A stretch of DNA of 64,000 nt. Source: Alopecurus myosuroides. Its lineage: Eukaryota; Streptophyta; Magnoliopsida; Poales; Poaceae. The notes under the pieces are model-generated. The model was not told where the DNA came from. It saw only the letters and a program-made list of their open reading frames with translations, and did not search any database. Positions 1 through 10,590 of this stretch are shown piece after piece. How positions within the stretch are numbered: the first letter of the stretch is position 1; each line of letters begins with the position of its first letter. The translations under genes were made by a program, and so were the position numbers. The stretch is from the NCBI GenBank assembly GCA_028641055.1, contig CM054062.1:143408144-143472143 (forward strand), read 5' to 3'.

Positions 1-430
1 ACACGCAGAATTTGCAAAGGTATACTTCAAGATGCTTCAAGAAATACAATCTAGAGGTTCTAGGGTTTTTAGTTTTAACGTAGTCTACCTATCTAACTCG
101 CAGCCCCAAGGGCTATATGGAGGAGGGGGTGCGGCCAAGAGAGAGGGTCGGCCCCTAAACCTATTTGGGTGGGTTGAACCCAACCCACTTATTATAAACC
201 GAAGCCAACTAGGGTGCAGCCTTTGGGCTCGCAGGTCCCTAATAGAAATAAAACATATGAGACATGTGGGACACACAAAGACATATGTTGGCTCCTTCTC
301 CTTCCTTGATCTCTTGTGGGAAACAATCTCCATGACTTCCTCCATGCGGGTACACTTGTTTTCCACCAAGGCCTGTTTGTTTTTCCGCTTGTAATGCTTG
401 TTTTCCAGCAGCTCCTTCTTGTTTTCCGGC
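1..430 (-). repeat. Left LTR (part) of outer minus-strand non-autonomous LTR element
   Basis: This segment repeats 18222-18650 almost base for base, including the stretch starting near GCAGCCCCAAGGG. Together with 14980-15170 it reconstitutes one LTR, whose right-hand partner ends at 18866. It is interrupted at 430/431 by the Tat-lineage element. The LTR starts upstream of the window, so its full length is not visible here. The open frames within it have no recognisable domain and I treat them as chance. Confidence 0.85.
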
Positions 431-917
431 TGTCGATTAGTCATATCAGAAATTCCCTCAGTTGATCTAGTAGGGTTTCGAGTAAGAGAACGAAATAGGC
501 GATGGTGACTACGTGCTAACATGGCGGCACGATTTACCCAGGTTCGGGGCCCTCGTAGAGGTAAAACCCTTACTCCTGCTCTTCTGCTCTGTATTATGGA
601 TAGATTGATTACAAAGGTGGGTGTGCAAGCTGAGAGATAGATCTCGAGCTATGGCCATGGTGGTGGAAAAAATATTGGATCCCCCTCGGTGGTTCTCCCC
701 TCCTTTAAATAGGTGGCTGGGTCTCAAACCATACCCGAGGGGGTTACAAACCCTAACTCTAAGACAGTGAAGACTTTCCATCTTGACCCGCAAGTCTTGC
801 GGGTGGGCTTCCACTGGGCCTTCTAGAGCTGCGGGGTAGCGCCTCGCGTTGGGCTTTAGTCTTGGGCCTTGTACCAGGTATGCCCACTCGACAGGTCCTG
901 GAGTCATCCCCGCGTCA
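431..917 (-). repeat. 3' LTR of the Tat-lineage element
   Basis: It matches 14487-14974 along its full length with scattered substitutions. Ends are TGTCGATTAG and CGCGTCA. A minus-strand TATA-like TATTTAAA lies near 711-718, matching its position in the other LTR. Confidence 0.92.
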
Positions 918-930
918 GTAGCCCCCGAGT
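918..930 (-). promoter_or_regulatory. Polypurine tract of the Tat-lineage element
   Basis: On the minus strand this reads ACTCGGGGGCTAC and directly abuts the 3' LTR, the usual position of the plus-strand DNA primer in LTR retrotransposons. Confidence 0.75.
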
Positions 931-1598
931 GTTTGTTCGACTGATTTTAGTCGAGTAAGCACTCAAAGTTCGTTTCTGGATCTTGCGACTGAGTAGTCAA
1001 ATACCTGACTTCAAGGGTGTGTACCCTGTCTGGGATGTACTCGAGTATCGAGTGATAAATGCGCCTTGTGTTGGCTTTTTTTGTGGAAGGATATGGCTCA
1101 GTTGCTTGGCTCTTCCGAAAGATCAGGGCCAATTAATTGCATCTCGGGCAAAAACAGTTCTGGCCTACACGAATTCGAGACCTCCGACTCGAACTCGGCG
1201 AGGTGATCGTTGCAACTGGGCCGTGGAGGTCTTATCGAGTCAAACTTAACCTTAAAGGGGTACCCGGCGCGTCCACTAGGATTTTTCTTCGTGTTGTTGA
1301 CACGGAAAGTTTACTAGAGGACGCAACTCGAGTGCGATTCCAGGCTCATAGGAGAGATCCTTGGGTCTTACCTTCGTACTCAAAAGAATACGACATCCGG
1401 ATGTGCCTAGTCGGCCGAACGACCCGGGATTAAGATGATGTGTTAGTACACCGTGATGCAAAGTTGCGGGAGCCGCATTCTTGCGGTTTTATTTTGGATG
1501 CACCGTGGGCGCTATCTTTTGTTCTCGAAGCATGGCGAGTTCCATCGTTATCATCATGCAATTTTCGAGCGAGATGGTCTTCTTTTTCTTGATCTATA
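931..1598. other. Tat element 3' non-coding region, no gene seen
   Basis: This lies between the PPT and the tandem repeats ahead of the accessory gene. The open frames here are short, overlap on both strands and show no recognisable motif. Confidence 0.6.
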
Positions 1599-1717
1599 CG
1601 AAAGATATTCCGTGTCATGAAGTTCGTACGAAAGAAATTTCATATCAAAGTGTCCATGCGAAAGAGATTTCGTGTCAAGTGTCCATACGAAAGAGATTTC
1701 GTGTCATGAGGTGTGCA
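1599..1717 (+). repeat. Four tandem ~30-bp repeats upstream of the antisense gene
   Basis: Copies start at 1599, 1629, 1659 and 1688, so spacing is 30, 30 and 29 bp. Each opens with CGAAAGA(G/A/T)ATTTCG-like sequence. The last two are nearly identical, and their cores form a short palindrome (CGAAA....TTTCG). The block ends about 265 bp before the TATA box of the accessory gene, so a role in its promoter is possible but inferred. Confidence 0.8.
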
Positions 1718-1855
1718 ATGACGTCACCGCGCACTCGTCTGCTCCCGATGGGACGTGACGTAGTGGGGAAGAGCATGCAGGGCCCACCTTGCCAGTTTTT
1801 TGACCGGAAACGGGCGGTCGCATGCCGGTTTATCCGCTGGCCGTGCAGTAATTTT

Positions 1856-1881
1856 GCACGATCTTGCGTAAAAGATCGTGC
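1856..1881. promoter_or_regulatory. Perfect 10-bp inverted repeat, possible stem-loop
   Basis: GCACGATCTT (1856-1865) and AAGATCGTGC (1872-1881) are exact inverted repeats around a 6-nt loop. It lies 100 bp before the TATA box of the antisense gene. Function unknown. Confidence 0.6.
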
Positions 1882-1981
1882 GAATGTAACCGCCCATCGT
1901 CCCCTTGTTTCCGCTCCGCACGTGGTGGTAGGGATGAGTTCCATGTCGGTAGATCAACGCCTCGCAGTAGCCTAGCCTTGG

Positions 1982-1989
1982 TATAAATA
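1982..1989 (+). promoter_or_regulatory. TATA box of the antisense accessory gene
   Basis: TATAAATA lies 53 bp before the first ATG (2043) of the plus-strand gene, which is a normal plant core-promoter spacing. It points opposite to the retrotransposon's own transcription. Confidence 0.7.
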
Positions 1990-2042
1990 ATGGGCCTTAG
2001 GGAAAGGTAACTTTCCCAGCCCTCATTCACCTTCTTCCTCCT

Positions 2043-5000
2043 ATGGCGCACCCCTTCCCTTTCGCGAGAACACACCAAGCGCAAATGGCGGGAGGCAAGA
2101 AGCGTGGCGCAGCCGCGGCGTCCGGCAAGGAAGCGGTGAGCGCCTCCACGGCAGCCCCGGTGTGGAGGACGGGCGAGTGGCGCCCGTCTAACGTCACGAA
2201 GAAAAGCATTATCGAGATGCAGAGGGAGGGACTGCTCCCTCCCAAGGACTCCAAGCGCGTCCGGATGTCGACAAAGAAGGAGGAGATGCCCAACCCGAAC
2301 GCCAATGAGCGCATCTCTTTCTCGGAGCATGTTGCCCGAGGTATGTCTTTCCCTCTTCATCCCTTCCACATCGGGCTGCTGTATGTCTATGGCATACTGA
2401 TGCACGATCTCCCTCCTAACGCGATACAACACATTTTGTGCTTTGCGAGTGCTTCCTTGGCATTCGCCCGCACTGGGGGCTCCAGAAGGACATCTTCCGG
2501 GTGTGGATCTTTCGGGAGAAGCCCCTTCCAGGCGAGAGGATCGGGGAGCCGTTGACGACCGTCGGCTTTGGGATCCAGGCGAATAAGGACTTCCCGTACC
2601 TGGAGATGAGTTTCATCGACTCAGCTCAAGGGTGGAGTCGGAGATGGTTCTACGTCGAAGATAACGGCGCCGGTGGCGTTCCGAAATTCCACCCGTTCGC
2701 TGTTTGAAGCGGAGGAAGTCCTGGTCGCACATGCTGTCAGCCGAGGAATCCAAGGTGGTCTCTCCGTTGCTCGCGAAAGTGGCGCATTTCCGCGACAAGG
2801 AGCAGTGGACCCGCCAAACGGGATACACTTGGCGGGTGTGTTTCTGCGCCGGAGGGTCCAGCCGCTCCAAGACAGGCCGACCCCGTTGTGGGAGTACACG
2901 GGTGTCAATGATCGGAGCCGGACGTGCGACGACGTTCTTTCGAATGCGGAATTCGAAAAGAAGATCGCCGCCATCACCTGCTTGAAGAAAGGGGAGAGCT
3001 ACTCGCTGTGCCCTCTCACCCCTTTCGATGTTGAGAACCCCCCGAGTGAGGTAAATCTCTTTTCCTTCTTCTTTTATTCTGTATTTTTTTCCTGTTTTGT
3101 GTTTTCGTCGATTGAGCCGTCGTCTTTTCTTCCTTTGCCTTTGTAGAACCAGGACGTGGTGACGTGGTACCCGTCACTTTCTGCGGATGACAACGCCTCG
3201 GATCTTCTGGCGAGCAACCTCGAGGCTCCACCCGAAGCCAGCGTTGCGGACGCAAAGTCCAGTGATGAACGAGAGGAGGTAGAGGAGGAGGAAGAGGAAG
3301 ACGAAGAACCACTTCTTTGCCACAAGCATCGCAAGGCGGAGGAGGCTGAGGTCACTTCCAAGGACACCTCCTTGAGTGACCACGCGGTCGAGGAGGTTAG
3401 GCCCATCCTTGCGACTCCTCTCAGCATGCTTCCTCACGCCATCCATCAGTCGAAGATCTCCACTGCCTGGAACCCGGACAACCTCAACGATGATGATGAG
3501 GACGAGTGAGTCCCGTGTTCTTTTTCCTTTGACGTAGAGTTGCTCTCTTCTCTTCTGATTTTAACTCATGTTTTTAGCCATGTGACCATCAGCGCGGATC
3601 ATTTTGCGTCCTCGGCTTTGTCCGTGAAGCAGAAGGAGGCCATCGTGAATCCTGCTCCAGCTTCTAGTACCACTCGACGACCCCCAATCCCAGCGAAAGC
3701 GGTCGACGTTTCGGAGTACGCGATTCCTAGTTTGGCTGGCGGGCGGCCTAGAGATGTCGGGACGTCAGCGAGCAAGGAGATTTCGGCTAGTTCGGCTGAA
3801 CCCTTGTCAACCGCGTAGGGCAAGGTGAGGTATTCTTATCTTTTTGTATCGGGTGCACGGCGGTGCTCCCGGTGGGAGTAACCCCCGAGTCTATGGTCGA
3901 CTGCTTGCAGTTGGCTATAGACTCAACTCGAGACTTTTGCTTTCTTGTCTGTTTCTTGATTTTGGCTATTATTGGGTGCACGACAGTGCTCCCAATTGGA
4001 GTAGCCCCCGAGGCTAGACTTGACTGTGCATAGTCGCGTATAGACTCAAGTGATATCTTTCTAACCCGCAAGGAATTTCTGCAGGCTGTCCTTGATTCCC
4101 TGGCGGCTTTTGGGTGCCGCCTTCTCACGGCTGAGGCGGAGTGCAATTCTCTTCGGGGAGAGCGCGACCAGCACGTCCAATATGCCCGTTCTTTACTGGG
4201 TGAGTTGACACATGCGTCTTTTTTTTTGCTCTGTTTCTCCCGCCGCGACTGTTATTTGACGTGCGCACTCCATGTCGCAGACGAGGTTATCCGCTTGAAG
4301 TCCGAGAAGGCCGAGGCTAACTCTCGGGTGAAAGATCTTGAGAAGGAGCTGGAATCTACCCGAAAGGAGTTAGAATCCACTCGCAAGAGCGCAGCCGACC
4401 GTCTCGCTGAATCTCACAAGTCCTTGAAGCAAGGACGCGGGTGTGGCGCATGACAACGACTTGGTTGGTGTTCTCCGCCTCGTAGGCCAATCTCTGGCTG
4501 GTAAGTTAGCCGCAATTTTTTCTTGTTTGTGACTTGCTTTTTTACCCTGCTTATATCGATTCGCTCCTTTTCTGTTCTAGACGCCCTTGGAGCTGATTTG
4601 GCGCTATCTGGAGGGGTCCGAGTCGACGCTCTGACGGACACGTGCACTCAACTGCAAGAGCACGAGAAAAGGCTTGCTTCGCCCTGCGTGATGCCGCTCG
4701 AGTGCTATCGCAGCTGCACCAACGATTGCTCGTGGGAGTGTCGGTTCCACGAACTCTTGGTGACCTTCTGCAAGTCTATCTTGGCGAAGCTAATCCCCTT
4801 CAGGAGTACTCCCTCGCGCAGACCGAGTGTGGAGTCAAGACGTCCATTCAGTTTGCCTTGGCGCACAAAGTCTCGGGTGACCTGGAGAATGTGTATCCGG
4901 AGCTCCCTTGAGACGCGCTGGGCAAAAAGGTAGCGCTTCGACCCTTTAGCGATCGTGCGGGGAAGCTAGCGAAGATGCTCTCTGAGATAGTTTCTCGTGG

Positions 5001-6097
5001 CCGTGGTGCGAAGCCTGCTGCGAGTGGAGCTACCTCTGGGAAGTGGATAGTTCGTTAGGACGAGCGTCATTTTATCTTTTGTATGTCAATCTGTGTAATG
5101 AACTTCGGGAAGCATCCCATACTTTTGTTTCCAATCGAGATGTTTAAAAGTGTCAACATTTGGTTATTGTCCCTTACTTTGTGTTCTCCCGATGGGAGTA
5201 TCCCCCGAGCACTCGAAGATATATCTGTTGTGAATCGTCGAATGGGGCGTGACTCAAAACGTCGTGTGTCCTTTGCTCTTTCCAGGTTGTAGATTCTGGC
5301 GGTCGCTCATCGGGCGGTGCTGCTCCTTCGACTGAGCCAGTGATTACTGACGCGAGTATGCTTGCCACGCTCCATGGTCGTGTCGCGGATGGCGAGCGCA
5401 AACTCAAGGCTTTGCAGGGTGTGGAAGATGTTGCCAAGTCTAAGCAAAAGCTTGCTGCAGACCGGGAGCAGTTTGTGATGGAGGAGCTGGCGAGCGACGC
5501 AAAGAGCATGCTTTGTAAGTTCCATAAGCCCCCGAGTGATTTCGGTGTTCTTCTTGCTTGTGGTCTGATGCTTTTTCTTTCAATGTAGTAGTTGAACCCG
5601 ATGGAGCGTGCGAAGGTCACTGGGTAGACAACCGTGTGGCTTGTGAGTCGAACAGCTCTAAACCTCACGTGAGCAACTTCTGGTCTGACCGCGGCAGAGG
5701 TTTTGTCTTGGCTACCCTGCAATACCGGGTGAGCCCGGCGCAACTATTTGTTGAGTCTTGTCGGGAGGCCCTTTCTTCAGTCCATCGAGCATTTTATCCT
5801 TTCGACGTTGTTCCCGATAGCTTGAGTGGTCTGCTAAGCTTGTTTTGTCGGGTCGAGGATGTTCGAGAGTGTGTGCGTCAGCAGCTCATTTGTGGCGCGC
5901 AGGTGGCACTTGCCTTTGTGCGTCTATGGCAACCTGATGTCAACTTCAACTTTGTGGGGCGACTTCCTGATACCCGAGGAACATGTGTAGATTTTGTCCC
6001 TCATTATGATGTTGTGCGACCGGCGGTGGAGCAGATCATTTGGCTGACTGCTGAAGAGACCGAGCGACTGCTTCGTGAGGCTGCTTCTCGGCGATAG
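2043..6097 (+). pseudogene. Antisense accessory gene of Tat element (gypsy-type transposon protein, Transposase_28-like), decayed
   Basis: This is a multi-exon reading frame antisense to gag-pol. Exon 1 encodes the conserved core seen in grass 'putative gypsy type transposon' proteins: a GLLYVYGI..HDLPPNAI block, then FLGIRPHWGL. A dense acidic tract (about 3270-3310) and two coiled-coil segments (about 4281-4440 and 5350-5510) follow. Canonical junctions suggest exons 2043-3050, 3147-3505, 3578-3824, 4085-4199, 4281-4500, 4581-about 5060, about 5287-5514 and 5589-6097. The gene is broken. The frame changes near 2430-2437 in a run of Ts, again in exon 1 near 2800-2880, and a stop (TAG, 3816) lies eight bases before a good donor site. 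The last exon stays open to TAG at 6097. Function of the family is unknown; no catalytic motif is visible. The start could also be the ATG at 2085. Confidence 0.72.
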
Positions 6098-6486
6098 CTG
6101 TAATTGATAAGGTGTATATACCTTGTATGTTTATGCGAGTCAATTTAAGGTGTGTTAAGGTGTGTACCTTGTAACCTTGTATGTTAGTTTAGTCAGTTAA
6201 GGTGTTTATAACGTGTGTACCTTGTGACCTTGTAAGATATCTGTCGTGCGTAGGCACTCGGAAATTTGTTGATGCTAGTTTTGCGTAGCCCCCCGTGTGT
6301 TGGGGTGTGACCGTTTGTTTAGCATGTAAAAGGAAAAAGAAAAAAGAAAAAATAAAAATCTGACTGGATTGTCTTTGTAGGTATGGTTGAGAAATCATGT
6401 ATTTATTGCGATAGCTGAGAACCCATGTATTTTCTCGGGCCACAATGTGGCTGGAACAGCCTTATTTTGCGAGTAAAGGTACTCTC
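6098..6486. other. Convergent 3' region between accessory gene and pol
   Basis: No gene is seen in this 389-bp interval. It holds short repeats of AAGGTGTGTACCTTGTAACC type (6105-6235), probably 3' untranslated sequence of the plus-strand gene, which here runs head-on into the end of the minus-strand pol frame. Confidence 0.55.
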
Positions 6487-9400
6487 CTAGGGATAGAATT
6501 TCCTCAGATGCACCACGTTCCATGGGTTGGAGTAGACGCTGCCTGTTTTTGGGTTTTTCAAGCGATAGGCACCTCCGGGGATGACCTCGTGTATGATGAA
6601 GGGTCCTTCCCATGGTGACTCGAGCTTGTGTCCGCTTTCTTGCTTGAGTCGCAGCACCAGGTCGCCTACTACGAAGGATCTGCTACGGATGCGGCGATTG
6701 TGGTGGTTGCGTAGTGCTTACTGGTAGACGGCGGATCTTGCGAGTGCAACGTCCCAGTGTTCGTCCAGTGCATCCATGTCTTCTTAGTGTGCTTTGTTGG
6801 AGGCTTCCTCGCTGTATGCAACGACTCGCGGAGCGCTGAATCGAACATCCTCTGACAGGACTGCTTCGGCGCCGTAAACCATGAAGAATAGCGTGTAGTT
6901 TGTGGATCTCTTTGGAGTTGTTCTCAGGCTCCATAAGACATATGGTAGCTCTTCGGCCCAATGTCCTGCTGCAGGATGCAATCTGTAGTGTAGTCGCTTC
7001 TTGAGGCAAGCCGAAACTAATCCGTTGGATCTTTCAACTTGCCCGTTTGTTTGAGGGTGTGCAACCGAGGCAAAGCTGAGAGTTATCCCCTTCTCTGCAC
7101 AGAAGGCCTTCGTCTCTTTGGCTGTGAAGTTGGTCCCATTATCCGTGATAATATTGTGAGGGACGCCGAATCGATACACGATTGTTTCGAGGAATTGGAC
7201 TGCGCACTTTGCGTGCTATGACGTTACTGGGACCGCCTCGATCCACTTGGTGAATTTGTCGACCGCGACCAACAGATAAGTGTATCCTCCGGGTGTTGCC
7301 TTCCTTAATGGTCCTACCATGTCGAGCCCCCATTGAGAAAATGGCCAGGAGAGGGGGATCATGTGGAGCTCTGTGGCCGGTGCGTGTGGCTTGGGCGAAA
7401 AGCGTTGACAAGCATCACATCTATCGACCATTTCCTTGGCGTCTTTGGCTCTCCAACTTGCATGATGTCCGCAGTTGCCTTGGTGTATGTCCTGTAGTAG
7501 TTCCTTTCCATCCTCGGGTGCGATGCACCGTTGGAGGATTCCTGATATGCTCTGTTTGTAGAGTTTGCCGTTTATTACCCGGGAGGATTTGCTGCACCGA
7601 ACGATATGCCTTGCCTCGGGGATATTCTCCGGGAGCTGTTTTCGGACCAAGTAGTCGAGGTACTTGGTCGTCCAGGTTGGCTCGACTAGGAAGATTTGCC
7701 TTGACATGTTGTGAGCGAGTTCGATGATGGTGCATTGCCGGATGGCTTCTGTTTCTTTTGCTGTTGGCACCTCCGTGTGCTTCTTCAGCTTGACCGATCT
7801 TTTGATCATCCGCTCGAAGTAAATTTCTACCGGAACTAGGGTGTTTGTTGACCCGATTTTCGCCAATCTGTCGGCTTCTTCATTGCTTGATCGAGCAATG
7901 TACTTCAGTTCGCACCCCTTAAAGCTTCCTTCGAGCAGGTTGTACGTGTCGCGATAAGCGATCATGTTGTCTGCGACGGCATCGCATTCCTTCATCGTTT
8001 GCTGCACGATAAGGTTGGAGTCTCCGTATATCATCAGTCGAGTGGCGCCACAGGCGATCGCTATTTTCATGCCGTGCAGGAGTGCTTCATACTCAGCGCC
8101 GTTGTTGGAGGCTGGATCGTAGGGCGAAGTCGAGGCATAGAATCGTCCTGCAGTTTGTCGCCTCTTGGCGATATGAGGTTTACGCCGGCTCCTGCCCCTT
8201 CGTTTCTTTTCGACCCGTCGAAGTACATGATCCAATTACTCGTGTACTCTGGGGGTCCTGGAGTTTGCAGCTCTGTCCAATCGCAAAGGAAATCTACAAC
8301 CACCTGGGATTTGAGGGCGTTGCGTCCTTTGTATATTATATCCCAGGCGCCTAGCTCGATGCTCCACTTTGCGATTCTTCTGGATGCCATGGGATTGTTC
8401 ATGATGGTATCGAGTGATGCATCGTTTAGCATCATGACGGTATGTTCCCAGAAGTAGTGTTTGAGCTTGCGGGCTGTAAGAACCACTCCATACGCGAGTT
8501 TCTGGTAGTGGGGGTATCGCTGATTGCACGGCGAAAGTACCTCGCTGAGGTAGTACAGTGGTATCTGAGCGCCGTATGCTTTTCCGTCCTCTGGCCGTTC
8601 GACGACTATTGTCGTGCTGACCACTTGATTTGTTGCGGCTAGGTAAAGGTAGAGAGGTTCCCTTTCCTGTGGTGTTGCCAGTATGCGCCTGCTCTGCAAC
8701 ACTCTTTTCAAGTCAATGAATGCCTTTTTTGCTTCTGGCGTCCACTCGAACTTATCTGTTTTCTTTAGCACTTTGTAGAAGGGGAGCGCCTGCTCACCCA
8801 ATCTTGCGATGAACCTGCTGAGGGCTGTCAGTCGCCCTGCGAGCTGTTGGACTCCGCGGTGATTTGTCGGTTCTTTCATCGTCAAGATTGCTTGAATTTT
8901 CTCCGGATTAGCCTCAATTCCTCGGGCGGAGACCAGATAGCCGAGGAGTTGGCCAGCGGGAACCCTGAAGACGCATTTTGTCGGGTTGAGCTTGATTCTG
9001 TACACGTTGAGGACGTCGAATGTCTTCCTTATGTCATCGAGGAGTGTGTCCTCCACTCGAGTCTTGATGACGATATCGTCAGAGTACACTTGTACGTTCT
9101 TGCCAATGAGCTTGGCGAGACATTTTTGCATGCAGCGCTGATATGTTGCGCATGCGTTTTAAGCCCGAAAGACATTGTCGTGTAGCAGTATACACCATGT
9201 GGTGTGATGAATGATGTCTTTTCCTCGTCCTCCTGCTTCATTCTGATCTGGTTGTATCCCGAGTAGGCATCCAAGAAGGAGAGGCGCTGACAGCCTGCTG
9301 TGGAGTCGATAATCTGGTCAATCCGCGGTAGCGAGAAGTTATCCTTGGGACAGTGTTTGTTCAGCAACGTGTATTCGATGCACACATGAAGGATGTTTGT

Positions 9401-10590
9401 GTTTTTCTTTGGGACCAGCACCGGGTTTGCTAACAAGGTAGAAATCTTGATCTCCCTGGTGAACTTGGCAGCTAGGAGTCTGTTCACCTCTTCTCTGAGT
9501 GCTCTCTGTTTTGGCTCGGAGAAGCGTCGAGTGATCTGTTTTGACCGGCTTTGCATCTTTAAACACTTCCAATGAGTGCTTGGCGAACTCCCTGGATATT
9601 CCTGGCATATCTAAAGGCTTCCAGGCAAAAATCTCCCAGTACTCACAGAGGAGTTTAACGAGCGCGCTTTCCTATGCGGGTGATAGGGTGGTGGACACGA
9701 TCGTCGTCTTCGTGGATTCTGTCGAGTGCACTTGATGCTTTCGAGTTTCGCTACTCGGGCTGAACTCGAGATCTGGGGCATTATTTTTGGTTAGTGGCAT
9801 CACGGAGTTATCCGTGGTTTTTGCCAATTCTTCTAGCTCCTCTTGCATCCAAAAAGATTTCACGATCTCATAGAATTCGTTGTCGTACTTGTCTGATTTC
9901 TGGAAGTCTCTGTTTACGGTGATTGTACCGTATTCTCCTAGGAGTTTCAGTTTGAGGTAGGCGTAATGAGGTACTGCCATGAATCTCGAGAACGATGTTC
10001 GGCTGAGAATGGTGTGGTACTGAGATGGCCAGTCGACTACCTCGAAATCGAGAAATTCGCTCCTGTAATTGCGCGGATCTCCCAGGATCACTTCCAAGTT
10101 AATTGTTCCGAGTGGCCGTACCGCTTTTCCCGGTACTATCTCGTGGAAGGATCTTTCTTATTCTGCGAGTCCCTCCAAGTTCTTGTTCATTTTATAGAAT
10201 GTATCCCCATATATGATGTGGATTCTGCTGCCACCATCCATGAACACCCTGGCTAGGTCGTAGTTGCCTATTTGCGCCTGGATGACGAGTGATGCATGCC
10301 CCGGTCGATGCACCCGTGGAGGGTCGTCCTCTCATGAGAAGGTTATCGGGTGCTCGAACATCTTCAGGTATTTGGTCTTGGACGGTGGTGCTTGCACTTC
10401 CAAGTCAACGTGGCGGTTGTTGGTCTTCAGAACTCGTCGGGACGGGCATACCTTCTGTATCATGCCTAGGAGACCGTGGGGGTTTGGGTAGCCGTTTCCT
10501 CCTTGGTTTGTTGCGGCTAGATTAGCTGGTGCAGGAAGGGCGGCTAGAGCCATGTTGTGGTGACCTGCGGGCGGAGGCAGGAGTGGTGGT
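6487..10590 (-). pseudogene. Pol of the Tat element (protease, RT, RNase H, integrase), decayed
   Basis: On the minus strand the order is: protease region with MDGGS (about 10200-10250) and the linker block DFEVVDWPSQYH (near 10040); reverse transcriptase (8067-9556) with VYSDDIVIKT at the catalytic YxDD; RNase H starting at MYFDGSK (about 8230) and continuing to YGDSNLIVQQ (about 8030); integrase zinc region (HHASWRAKDAKEMVDRCDAC), then the core with GLDMVGP and ITDNGTNF; and a C-terminal tail ending at a stop at 6487-6489. Integrase follows RNase H, as in Ty3/gypsy. Breaks include a frameshift near 9100-9130 inside RT, another near 8150 in RNase H, and in-frame stops at 7216 (TAG), 6784 (TAA) and just downstream of it. 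It cannot make an intact polyprotein. Confidence 0.9.
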
